A stretch of DNA of 8,284 nt from Hyphomicrobiaceae bacterium (GTDB lineage: Bacteria; Pseudomonadota; Alphaproteobacteria; Rhizobiales; Hyphomicrobiaceae), in NCBI GenBank assembly GCA_020442225.1, contig JAGRKR010000271.1, positions 10,311 through 18,594 of the forward strand, given 5' to 3'. Positions 1 through 6,175 of the stretch are shown here, in pieces. The notes under the pieces were generated by a model. It was not told where the DNA came from, did no database searches, and was given only the letters and a program-made list of their open reading frames with translations. Positions within the stretch are counted from its first letter, which is position 1. Every line of letters begins with the position of its first letter. The position numbers were made by a program, and so were the translations under genes.

Positions 1-80
1 TCCTCGATGACGAGCGGTCGGCTCTGCGCATATGGCCTCGGCTTGCCTTGCTCGTAGAGAACGGCGGCCTTGATTTTCAC
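1..80 (-). CDS. Zn-dependent alcohol dehydrogenase, N-terminus only (cut by window edge)
   Basis: Only the first 26 codons lie in the window; the gene continues past its left edge. The start is GTG at 80-78, preceded on the minus strand by GGGAGG about five bases upstream, a strong ribosome binding site. The peptide begins VKIKAAVLYEQGKPRPYAQS and then RPLVIE. It matches the first beta strands of medium-chain zinc alcohol dehydrogenases of the AdhC/formaldehyde-dehydrogenase-like type, which open with M-K-x-x-A-A-V-L, followed by a P-x-P-x segment and 'IEEV'. The zinc and NAD-binding regions are outside the window, so substrate and cofactor cannot be judged. The gene diverges from the lactonase-like gene at 262, with 181 bp between the two starts. 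Confidence 0.75.
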   Translation of the reverse strand, partial: MKIKAAVLYEQGKPRPYAQSRPLVIE

Positions 81-194
81 GGTATCCTCCCTCGCCTGCG
101 CCGCAGCTTGCCGGCGCATCCCCTCGCTTTGTCCAGACAATAGCAAAGGTTGCGCCCGACGCCAGCCTCCCGTCACAGCGGGCACGCAACAGTT

Positions 195-223
195 TTGACC
201 GCGCCGGGCGACACCCCTACCAT
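195..223 (+). promoter_or_regulatory. Candidate sigma-70 promoter of the lactonase-like gene
   Basis: TTGACC (195-200) is separated by exactly 17 bases from TACCAT (218-223). This gives 5/6 and 4/6 matches to the -35 and -10 consensus. Transcription would begin near 230 and leave a leader of about 32 bases, which holds the GGGGAGAG ribosome binding site of the gene at 262. The site sits in a true divergent intergenic region. It is a consensus match only. Confidence 0.45.
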
Positions 224-261
224 CGGCCGGGCACCGGGCAGGCAAGGCGGGGAGAGCAATC

Positions 262-1065
262 ATGTCGGGCGAGGACGAGACCTACGAACTCTATGCCATC
301 CGCTACGCCATGCACGAGGGCCGCACCAGCAACGAGTGCTTCATCTTCCACGATCCTCACGACACGCCGATGCCACTCGCCTACTATGTCTGGCTGGCAC
401 GCAGCCCGCGCCGGTCGGTGCTCATCGACCTCGGCTACCACGGCAAGCTGGCGGCCGAGAAAAAGCACACGTACTTCTTCAATCCGGGCGAAGGCTTGCG
501 GGCGCTCGGCGTTGCGCCGGCCGACGTCAAGGACGTCGTGGTCACGCACATGCACTGGGATCACGTCGGCAATTTCGACCTGTTCCCCGAGGCGCGCATT
601 CATGTCCAGGCGAGCGAGCTCGGCTACTGCTGCTCGAAGTTCATGCAGTACGCACCGTGCCGCCGGTCCTTCCGTCTCGAGGACGTGACCTCACTGATCT
701 CCCGGCTCTACGGCGAGAAGGTCGCCGTGCACGAGGGCGACGTGCCGCTCTTCCCCGGTCTCTCGCTCCACCTCATCGGCGGGCATTCCATGGGGTTGCA
801 GGTCGTCCGGGTCAGGACCCGCGTCGGCTGGATGGTCGTGGCCTCGGACGCGCTGCACTTCTACCGCAACTTCGAGGACCAGAACCCCTTCCCGACCATC
901 GTCAGCCTGCCGCACACGGTCGACGGCTGGCATCGTGCCCTGCAACTGGCGGAGGGCGACATGACGCGGCTCATCCCCGGACACGATCCTCTCGTGTTCG
1001 CCCGTTACGAGCCGGTGAGCGGCGCCGCGCACGGCATGGCCGTGAGGCTCGACGTCAAGGTCTAG
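262..1065 (+). CDS. Metallo-beta-lactamase-fold hydrolase, N-acyl-homoserine-lactonase-like
   Basis: This 267-residue cytoplasmic protein has no signal peptide. It carries the full zinc ligand set of the metallo-beta-lactamase superfamily: H-M-H-W-D-H at residues 96-101 (H96, H98, D100, H101), H175 in GGHSMG, D196 in SDALHF and H241 in PGHDP. The length, the GGHSMG block and the SDALHFY block fit the AttM/AiiB-like group annotated as N-acyl homoserine lactonase family. Members hydrolyse lactone rings with two metal ions, but many annotated relatives have not been shown to cleave quorum-sensing signals, so the substrate is open. The ATG follows GGGGAGAG at good spacing. Its TAG overlaps the stop of the convergent desaturase gene. 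The neighbouring alcohol dehydrogenase would also suit a small-molecule lactone/alcohol catabolic role, which is inference. Confidence 0.88.
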   Translation: MSGEDETYELYAIRYAMHEGRTSNECFIFHDPHDTPMPLAYYVWLARSPRRSVLIDLGYHGKLAAEKKHTYFFNPGEGLRALGVAPADVKDVVVTHMHWDHVGNFDLFPEARIHVQASELGYCCSKFMQYAPCRRSFRLEDVTSLISRLYGEKVAVHEGDVPLFPGLSLHLIGGHSMGLQVVRVRTRVGWMVVASDALHFYRNFEDQNPFPTIVSLPHTVDGWHRALQLAEGDMTRLIPGHDPLVFARYEPVSGAAHGMAVRLDVKV

Positions 1066-1946
1066 CTGGGCTGCGACGGGCGCTCTCGCGCCGGGTCCGG
1101 CGGCGCCTCCGGCCGCTCGGCGTCTCGCGCAGGCCTCAGCGCGGCGAACGGCAGCGCCAGGCTCCACCAGAGCCGCGTCGGTCCCTCGTGCTGGTACGGC
1201 GGCAGGCCGATGGTCATGCCCTCGTGGCCCGCTTCCGGCTGCGCGGTGTAGGTCCCGAACAGCCGGTCCCAGATGGAGAGGTTGAAACCGTAGTTGCTGT
1301 CGTGCTCGCGATGCAGGATCGAATGGTGCACGCGGTGCATGTCGGGCGTCACGACAAAAACCCTGAGCCCTCGGTCGAGCCATCCCGGCAAGGCCACGTT
1401 GGAATGATTGAACATGGCGCAACCGTTCAGGATGACCTCGAACAGCAGGATGGCCAGCGGCGGCACGCCGAGCGCCAGCACGACGACGATCTTGTAGAGC
1501 ATGGACAGACCGATCTCGATCGGATGGAAACGGATCGAGGTCGTCACGTCGATGTCGCGGTCGGCATGGTGCACGCGATGCAGACGCCAGAGCGAGGGGA
1601 TCTTGTGGGAGGCGAGATGCTGCGCCCAGATCGCCAGATCGAGCACCACGAGCGATACCGGCAGCGCGAGCCAGAAGGGGACGCCGAGCCAGTTGAAAAG
1701 ACCGAGACCCTGGCGCTCCGCATAAAGTGCTGCGGCAATGGCGACCAGCGGCACCGCCAGCATCCCCATGAGCCGCACCAGCAGGCTGTCGAGCGCGATG
1801 ATGGACAGGTTGGTGGTCCAGCGTCGGGCCTTGGACACCGACAGCGTCCGGCGTGGCAGCCACAGCTCCAGCAATGCCATGACCGCGAAGATGGCGGCGA
1901 AGGCGAGGAACCGCAGCGCGGTTTCTGAAAGAGGCAGGTCGGTCAT
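1062..1946 (-). CDS. Sterol desaturase / fatty acid hydroxylase family membrane protein
   Basis: This 294-residue integral membrane protein has the three histidine clusters of the fatty acid hydroxylase superfamily: H110-LAS-H114, H123-RV-H126-H127 and H204-RV-H207-H208, with extra histidines at 141, 181 and 212. These bind a di-iron centre that oxidises lipid C-H bonds using oxygen. Hydrophobic stretches lie near residues 10-30, 46-75, 88-108 and 145-175. The C-terminal 25 residues are proline/arginine rich and polar. The start chosen is ATG at 1946, with GAGG a short distance upstream. An upstream in-frame ATG at 2000 would add 18 polar residues and would begin inside an inverted repeat, so it is less likely. 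The physiological substrate in bacteria of this family is usually unknown. The gene lies 99 bp downstream of the SMR gene on the same strand and converges on the lactonase-like gene. Confidence 0.87.
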   Translation of the reverse strand: MTDLPLSETALRFLAFAAIFAVMALLELWLPRRTLSVSKARRWTTNLSIIALDSLLVRLMGMLAVPLVAIAAALYAERQGLGLFNWLGVPFWLALPVSLVVLDLAIWAQHLASHKIPSLWRLHRVHHADRDIDVTTSIRFHPIEIGLSMLYKIVVVLALGVPPLAILLFEVILNGCAMFNHSNVALPGWLDRGLRVFVVTPDMHRVHHSILHREHDSNYGFNLSIWDRLFGTYTAQPEAGHEGMTIGLPPYQHEGPTRLWWSLALPFAALRPARDAERPEAPPDPARERPSQPS

Positions 1947-1997
1947 GGTTGGCCTCGCCGGAAGAGAATCGTGACACCTTCTTATGACGGCACGCGC

Positions 1998-2027
1998 CAC
2001 TCACCACTGCTCACATGGTGGTGAGTG
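1998..2027 (-). repeat. Strong inverted repeat between SMR and desaturase genes (terminator or operator)
   Basis: CACTCACCAC (1998-2007) and GTGGTGAGTG (2018-2027) are perfect 10-base inverted arms around a 10-base loop. The stem can extend through GC/GC outside the arms if C1997 is bulged. It begins 19 bases after the SMR stop codon and lies about 50 bp upstream of the desaturase start. No T-run follows on the minus strand, so a classical Rho-independent terminator is not well supported. A regulator-binding dyad in the desaturase promoter region, or an mRNA-stabilising stem between two operon genes, would fit equally well. Confidence 0.6.
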
Positions 2028-2045
2028 CGTCGAAGTGCCCGGTCA

Positions 2046-2375
2046 TCACTCCCGCACACCCTGCGATGCCAGTTGCAGCCCGACGACGCCGGCGATCACC
2101 AGACCGATACAGGCGATCTTCAGGAGTGTCACCGGCTCCTTGAAGTAGGTCATGCCGATGATGGCGGTCGCCACTGTGCCGACGCCCGACCAGATCGCGT
2201 AGGTGATGGAGAGCTCAATGTACTTGAGCACGATCGTGACGCCGGCCAGGGAGCCCGCATAGCACACGAAGACGCCGATGGACGGCCACAGTACCGTCAG
2301 CCCCTGCGACAGCTTCATCATGGTGGTGCCGAGCACCTCGAAAGCGATAGAAATTGCCAGAATGACCCACGCCAT
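2046..2375 (-). CDS. SMR-family (EmrE/Qac-type) small multidrug efflux protein
   Basis: This 109-residue, four-helix inner-membrane protein has the standard length for small multidrug resistance transporters. Key features are the membrane glutamate E13 (E14 of EmrE), which couples proton and drug binding, the KLSQGLT..WPS segment after helix 1, and the Y59-A-I-W62-S-G-V-G motif, which in EmrE holds the aromatic drug-binding residues. That motif and the rest of the pattern resemble the Qac/EmrE subtype more than the SugE/Gdx guanidinium subtype, whose equivalent is usually Y-A-V-W-T-G-I-G. Substrate remains an inference. SMR proteins work as antiparallel dimers that exchange protons for cationic compounds. 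The ATG at 2375 is preceded by GGGAGA at good spacing. The gene diverges from the alpha/beta hydrolase at 2448 across 72 bp. Confidence 0.93.
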   Translation of the reverse strand: MAWVILAISIAFEVLGTTMMKLSQGLTVLWPSIGVFVCYAGSLAGVTIVLKYIELSITYAIWSGVGTVATAIIGMTYFKEPVTLLKIACIGLVIAGVVGLQLASQGVRE

Positions 2376-2447
2376 GTCTTTCTCCCGCGGCTGATAGTGT
2401 CTCTGTCGCCTGATGCCAGACAAAGCGCCCGCCGGAAAGGAAGAAGC

Positions 2448-3068
2448 GTGCCGGACATCCTGCGGATCGATCCTCCGACGGCCGACGTCCGCCTGCTGCT
2501 GGCGCACGGCGCCGGGGCCGGCATGACCAGTCCGTTCCTCGAGGCAATCGCCAACCTGCTCGCCGCACGCGCGATCGCGACGGCCCGCTTCGAGTTCGCC
2601 TACATGGCGGAGCGGCGTGCGACCGGCAAGCGACGGCCGCCGCCGCGCGCCGAGCGGCTCGTGGACGAGTATGTCGCAGCGCTCGATGCCGCATACCCCG
2701 GCGAGCGCCCGCTCATAGGCGGCAAGTCGATGGGTGGGCGCGTGGCGAGCCTCGTTGCGGACCAGCTCTACCGCGAGGGCCGCATCGCCGGGCTGGTCTG
2801 CCTGGGCTACCCGTTCCATCCACCGAAGGCGCCCGAGAAGCTGCGCACGGCTCACCTTGCCGGACTCGCCTGTCCGACGCTCGTGATCCAGGGCGAGCGC
2901 GATCCGTTCGGAACGCGGACCGAAGTTGCGGGCTACCCGCTCTCGCCGGCCATCCGCCTGCATTGGTTGCAGGACGCCGACCACGATCTCGTACGCCGGG
3001 GAGCCCGTGCCGACTGCTGGCGGGACGCAGCCGACGCCATCGCCGCCTTCGCTCGCACGCTCGACTGA
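2448..3068 (+). CDS. Alpha/beta hydrolase of the Tex30/KANL3-like (COG3571) type
   Basis: This 206-residue cytoplasmic protein has a compact alpha/beta-hydrolase fold. The N-terminal LLLAHGAGAGMTSPF (residues 17-31) supplies the oxyanion region. The nucleophile elbow is G-G-K-S94-M-G-G-R, the acid is D152 in QGERDPFG, and the base is H179 in DADHDL, so the triad is complete. The HGAGAG and GGKSMGGR motifs and the short length match the predicted hydrolases of the Tex30/dienelactone-hydrolase-like group, whose substrates are mostly unknown. I chose the GTG at 2448, which has AAAGGAAG just upstream and begins exactly where family similarity begins; the frame is open further upstream but runs antisense through the SMR gene. 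It converges on the MFS gene, with five bases between the two stops. Confidence 0.85.
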   Translation: MPDILRIDPPTADVRLLLAHGAGAGMTSPFLEAIANLLAARAIATARFEFAYMAERRATGKRRPPPRAERLVDEYVAALDAAYPGERPLIGGKSMGGRVASLVADQLYREGRIAGLVCLGYPFHPPKAPEKLRTAHLAGLACPTLVIQGERDPFGTRTEVAGYPLSPAIRLHWLQDADHDLVRRGARADCWRDAADAIAAFARTLD

Positions 3069-3073
3069 GCGAC

Positions 3074-4288
3074 CTACTCAGCCGGTGCGGGTTGCACATG
3101 CGTGCGCGGCGCGAAGCGCGGCAGCGTCACGACGGCGGCGAGGATCAGCGCGGCGCCGATCGCCATGACGTGGAACAGCCGGTCGAAGCCCCAGTTGGCA
3201 TGAATCCAGGAAAGAATCGGCACGGCCAGACCGATCGCCGTGAAGGCCACGACGAAGCGAGCCGCGAGTGCGCGGGCGCGGAACTCGCTCTTGGAGAGGC
3301 GGCCGATCAGGAAATCGTTGAGCGGAATCTGGCCGAACACAGCCAGCATGAAGGCCAGCGCCACGATGAGCGCCGGCACGCCGATGAGCCCGGGCATCAG
3401 CAGAAAGAACACGATCTGCAGGACCGCGAGGCCCGCGAACACCGTGCGAACCGCATGACGATCGACGAGATAGCCGACCACGAGCTGGGCCATGGAGGCC
3501 AGCGCGAACACCAGGAAGGCATAGGTGCCGACCGTCGTCGCGGACGTGCCGAGACTGCCGAGCCGTTCCTCGAAGATCTTGGGCAGGGCGAACGTGGTCG
3601 ACTGAAATATGAGGCTGCCGACCATCGTCGTGAAGAAGATCACGGCAGACACGTAAAAGAGCGAGCGATTGCCCAGGTTCTCGACGGCCGCCCCGCCGCC
3701 GCCGGGCGCCGCCTTGCGCGCCGTGCGCTCGTGCGCCGGCTCGGAGCGCAGAAAGGCGACGTAGGCGAGACCGAGGGCGACGGAAACGAGCCCCGGCAGG
3801 GCGAACGCCGAACGCCAGCCCACATGATCGATGAGAAAACCGGTGACGAGTGCGGCGCTGCCGACCCCGAGATTGCCCCACACGCCGTTGACGGCGAGCC
3901 GCATGCCGTTCTGCGCGCCGTCGCGGATGACCATGGCGATGCCGACGGGGTGATAAATGGCGCCGAACGCGCCCACCAGGAACAGCCAGAAGGCGATCTC
4001 GAGTGGCGTCGACGCGAGGGCCGTGCCGACCGAAGCGGCACCGATGCCGAGGAAGAACACGGCCATCATGCCCTCCCGGCTCCACTTGTCGGCGAGCCAG
4101 CCAGCCGGCAGCGAGAACAGCCCGAAGGCGATGAAGCCGGGCGTCGCGTAGGGAATGAGCTCGGCATAGCTCATGTTCCAGTCGTGACGCAGCTTGAGCG
4201 CCGCCACGGTCGCGAAAATGAGCATGAATAGATGGTCGAGAAAATGCCCGACGTTGAGAAACAGGAAATGGATGCGATCGCGGCTCAC
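3074..4288 (-). CDS. MFS transporter, fosmidomycin-resistance-like group
   Basis: This inner-membrane carrier of about 404 residues should have 12 transmembrane helices in two six-helix halves. Visible signatures are a motif-A-like loop, G-W-L-A-D-K-W-S-R (residues 63-71), between helices 2 and 3, its second-half echo G-Y-L-V-D-R (272-277), and G-A-I-Y-H-P-V-G (109-116). The last motif, together with N-V-G-H-F-L-D-H in helix 1, recalls the Fsr subgroup of drug/proton antiporters. A polar glycine-rich linker near residues 182-208 joins the halves. The transported compound cannot be deduced. The start chosen is GTG at 4288, with AGGGG seven bases upstream and a protein beginning V-S-R-D-R-I-H-F. 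An in-frame ATG at 4330 would add 14 basic residues and cannot be excluded. Confidence 0.85.
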   Translation of the reverse strand: MSRDRIHFLFLNVGHFLDHLFMLIFATVAALKLRHDWNMSYAELIPYATPGFIAFGLFSLPAGWLADKWSREGMMAVFFLGIGAASVGTALASTPLEIAFWLFLVGAFGAIYHPVGIAMVIRDGAQNGMRLAVNGVWGNLGVGSAALVTGFLIDHVGWRSAFALPGLVSVALGLAYVAFLRSEPAHERTARKAAPGGGGAAVENLGNRSLFYVSAVIFFTTMVGSLIFQSTTFALPKIFEERLGSLGTSATTVGTYAFLVFALASMAQLVVGYLVDRHAVRTVFAGLAVLQIVFFLLMPGLIGVPALIVALAFMLAVFGQIPLNDFLIGRLSKSEFRARALAARFVVAFTAIGLAVPILSWIHANWGFDRLFHVMAIGAALILAAVVTLPRFAPRTHVQPAPAE

Positions 4289-4421
4289 GGCGGGGCCCCT
4301 CGGCTGAAGGCGCGCTCTCGTCGGCCGCATGCTCGCAAGTCCGCCTTGCGTCAGGTCATGACGCGTCGTCGGCAGGACTTCGGGTCGAATGGTGGCACGG
4401 CAGGCCGCAGACAGGCGTCAA

Positions 4422-4447
4422 TGCAGGCACTGTAGACACTGCCTGCA
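4422..4447. repeat. Inverted repeat upstream of the MFS gene, operator candidate
   Basis: TGCAGGCA (4422-4429) and TGCCTGCA (4440-4447) are perfect inverted arms. Inside the 10-base centre, TGT and ACA extend the dyad after a C/C mismatch. On the minus strand the repeat directly abuts TTGACG (4421-4416), a good -35 hexamer reading towards the MFS gene, although no good -10 follows at 16-18 bases. The position suits a regulator site for the MFS gene about 135 bp upstream of its start. No T-run flanks it, so terminator function is less likely. Confidence 0.45.
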
Positions 4448-4484
4448 CCCTCTGTCGCGCGAAATCTCCCAGCGCGCACAGAGA

Positions 4485-4512
4485 ACGAGGACATGCCCGG
4501 GCATGCCCTCGT
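4485..4512 (-). terminator. Long hairpin after the metallopeptidase gene, probable terminator
   Basis: The centre is a perfect 14-base palindrome, CATGCCCGGGCATG (4492-4505). Beyond one A/C mismatch the pairing resumes with ACGAGG (4485-4490) against CCTCGT (4507-4512), giving 14-base arms with a single mismatch. It begins 34 bases after the metallopeptidase stop codon. On the minus strand it is followed by a pyrimidine-rich TCTCTGTG rather than a pure T tract, so it may be a weak intrinsic terminator or a 3'-end stabiliser. Confidence 0.5.
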
Positions 4513-4546
4513 CACCGCACAGTTCCGGCTCGGGGGAAGCGTCGGC

Positions 4547-5326
4547 TTACATGGTCTCGGCCCAGCGGATGCCCTTTTCGACGGCTTCGGAAAAGGCCAA
4601 CCGGTCGCGGTAGGCCGTCTCGAAGCCGCGCACAGCCGCCTCGGCGCGCTGGCGCGGCGTGCCGTGATGATTGCGGTGGTGGGTCTGGTAGTCGCCGACG
4701 TTGCGGGACCAGTCGACGAAGACCTGCGCCGGGAAATCGGGCCTGGCGCGCTTGCGCAGGCCGGCAAAATACCCCGAAAGGAAATCGGCGTGCAGCTCGA
4801 CCCGCTTCACCGTGCTCTGGCCGTCGCGCAGCCGCAGGTGAATGTCATTCTTGAACTGCATGATATGGGCGAACTCATGGGCGCAAATGGCCGCCACGGC
4901 CGCGTCGGGATGCTGTGGCCAACGCATGGCGCGCTTGAGGTAGGTGAGACCGAACAGGACCGTGCCATCGGACCGCGCCGCGAGTTGGCGAGTGGTCGCG
5001 AGGGCATTCGGCGCGCGACTGTCGTCGAAATAGCGGAACCCTGGCAGCACGCCGAAAATGTCCGTCAGCTTGGAGAGCGTCATGGCGAGGGCGAAATCGA
5101 AGTCCCGGTCACCGGACGAGGGCAGCATCCGCGGATTGGAGCCGCTGAGATAGACCGGCGCCTCCCTGTCCGAGCCGAGCAAGGCATCGACAGCGCTTTC
5201 GGGGATCATGCAGCCATCCGCAGGTGCGGTGTTCTCTCCGGCTGCATGGGCGCAGGCACAGCCGAGCCCGGTTCCGAAAACGATCGTCAAAAGTCCGCCG
5301 ACAGCCACTTCACGACGCGTGATCAT
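4547..5326 (-). CDS. Exported zinc metallopeptidase with HExxH motif
   Basis: This 259-residue protein is predicted to be exported. The N-terminus M-I-T-R-R-E-V-A-V-G-G-L-L followed by a hydrophobic stretch and A-H-A looks like a signal peptide; the twin arginine makes Tat export possible. The zinc site is H150-E-F-A-H154 followed by Q157, with a downstream E178-L-H-A-D181-F-L-S-G supplying the third ligand. A later H-H-G-T-P-R-Q-R-A-E-A block (residues 220-230) is also typical of bacterial neutral zinc metallopeptidase-like proteins with the HExxH...ExxAD arrangement. The substrate is unknown. The ATG at 5326 is chosen because AGGAG lies eight bases upstream; two in-frame GTG codons at 5335 and 5332 sit on or against that site. 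It starts 51 bp after the secreted protein gene at 5378, so the two are probably co-transcribed. Confidence 0.82.
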   Translation of the reverse strand: MITRREVAVGGLLTIVFGTGLGCACAHAAGENTAPADGCMIPESAVDALLGSDREAPVYLSGSNPRMLPSSGDRDFDFALAMTLSKLTDIFGVLPGFRYFDDSRAPNALATTRQLAARSDGTVLFGLTYLKRAMRWPQHPDAAVAAICAHEFAHIMQFKNDIHLRLRDGQSTVKRVELHADFLSGYFAGLRKRARPDFPAQVFVDWSRNVGDYQTHHRNHHGTPRQRAEAAVRGFETAYRDRLAFSEAVEKGIRWAETM

Positions 5327-5377
5327 GTCCACCACTCCTTCCTCGGGAACGTCGCCGCACAGCGGCTCATCAATGGC

Positions 5378-5956
5378 TCAGCTCGCATCGCTGGTGCAAA
5401 GCGAGGGGTAGCGCTGACAGGCGCGGCTGCGATCGTTGTCGCTGCGGGGCGTGGTTGACGGCTCGTGGCGCTCGGGGGCCGCGCGGGGCCGTGGCGACTC
5501 CGGCGCGGGTGTGCCGCGTGGCGCCATGCGCTCGGTATCGCGGCTTGCAAACGTCTTCCATTTGAAGCCGCGCACGTAACCGACCGACGGATCGAATTTC
5601 ACTGACCATTCGATGCGTCCCGCAGCGTGCAGGCTCGTCACTTCGCAGCGCACGAAGCCCGCCTCCGCGAACTGGCGTGTCTCGCGGACCTGCTGGCGTG
5701 GCCCCATGCGGGCGACCTTGTCGACGACGATGCCGCCGTTCTTCTCCGTCATGACGTCGATGAGCTTGAGGCTGAGGATGCGATCGGCATGCCGGCCGGT
5801 CTGGAGCACCTCGATGGTCGCGGCGACGATGGAATCGCACCTGATCGTGCGCTGTCGTGCATCGGCGCTCTGCGCAGCGGCCGGCGAGGCCGCAAGGGCG
5901 GCCATGGCCAGGCCGGTCGCCATAGACAGAACCTGGCGGGACAACGCGTTGCTCAT
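5378..5956 (-). CDS. Secreted four-cysteine protein A, paralogue of the next gene; family not recognised
   Basis: This 192-residue protein has a clear Sec signal peptide: a basic start, a hydrophobic core, and cleavage probable after A-A-A near residue 28. The mature part has C40-x-S-I-V-A-x-T then L-x-T-G, C104 followed by H110-A-A and W117-x-V-x-F-D, a Pro/Arg-rich charged linker (about 141-179) and a C-terminal C180-Q-R-Y-P-S-L-C187. The four cysteines suggest two disulphides in the periplasm or outside the cell. The protein encoded at 6176-6844 shares all these landmarks at nearly the same spacing, so the two are paralogues. I do not recognise the domain and assign no function. The ATG at 5956 has GGAGG six bases upstream. 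The metallopeptidase gene follows after 51 bp. Confidence 0.8.
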   Translation of the reverse strand: MSNALSRQVLSMATGLAMAALAASPAAAQSADARQRTIRCDSIVAATIEVLQTGRHADRILSLKLIDVMTEKNGGIVVDKVARMGPRQQVRETRQFAEAGFVRCEVTSLHAAGRIEWSVKFDPSVGYVRGFKWKTFASRDTERMAPRGTPAPESPRPRAAPERHEPSTTPRSDNDRSRACQRYPSLCTSDAS

Positions 5957-6047
5957 TTCATGCCTCCCATCCATCCGCATGCCCGGCCGCTGAAAAGTGC
6001 GCTTGATTGCCTCCGCGCGCACCCCGGCACGAGCCCCACGACGCTTC

Positions 6048-6076
6048 ATCTGGGAACGTCTTGAACGACATTCAAG
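6048..6076 (-). promoter_or_regulatory. Candidate heat-shock (RpoH-type) promoter of secreted protein A and the peptidase
   Basis: Read on the minus strand, CTTGAA (6076-6071) is followed after exactly 17 bases by CCAGAT (6053-6048). The alphaproteobacterial sigma-32-type consensus, as I recall it, is CTTGAA, 17 bases, CCANAT, so both boxes match fully. Transcription would start near 6040, about 85 bases before the start codon. The -35 box is also one arm of an inverted repeat, CTTGAA/TTCAAG with a five-base centre (6060-6076), so a regulator dyad is an alternative reading. Confidence 0.45.
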
Positions 6077-6120
6077 GCGTGCGGAAGCTTCTGATCGGAG
6101 TGAGGCGCCGCTGCAACAGG

Positions 6121-6153
6121 CCGACGCCGGCATCGCAGAACCGGCGCCATCGG
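6121..6153 (-). repeat. GC-rich bulged hairpin downstream of secreted protein B
   Basis: CGCCGG (6125-6130) and CCGGCG (6141-6146) form a 6-bp stem around a 10-base loop. CCGA (6121-6124) and TCGG (6150-6153) add four pairs beyond a three-base bulge. It lies 22 bases after the stop codon of the gene at 6176. No T tract follows on the minus strand, so terminator activity is uncertain. Confidence 0.3.
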
Positions 6154-6175
6154 CTACCGCTTCGCACAGCGTCGC

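Noticed and set aside
129..140. TTGTC-CA-GACAA dyad upstream of the alcohol dehydrogenase start, overlapping a TATTGT -10-like box on the minus strand.
   Set aside because: The arms are only five bases and no convincing -35 is present, so chance cannot be excluded. It was not listed as a feature.
150..1928. Very long plus-strand open frame (592 codons) across the lactonase and desaturase genes.
   Set aside because: It is out of frame with the lactonase gene and antisense to the desaturase, both of which carry intact catalytic motifs. Its product is an Arg/His-rich low-complexity string typical of antisense frames in GC-rich DNA.
691..2007. Long minus-strand open frame (438 codons) over the same two genes.
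   Set aside because: It is shifted relative to the desaturase and antisense to the lactonase, and has no recognisable motif or credible start.
2963..4231. Long plus-strand open frame (422 codons) opposite the MFS transporter.
   Set aside because: The product is hydrophilic Glu/Arg/His-rich, the usual antisense image of membrane-protein codons. The minus-strand MFS frame has clear family motifs.
4493..5458. Plus-strand open frame opposite the metallopeptidase.
   Set aside because: It is antisense to a gene with a signal peptide, HExxH motif and strong ribosome binding site.
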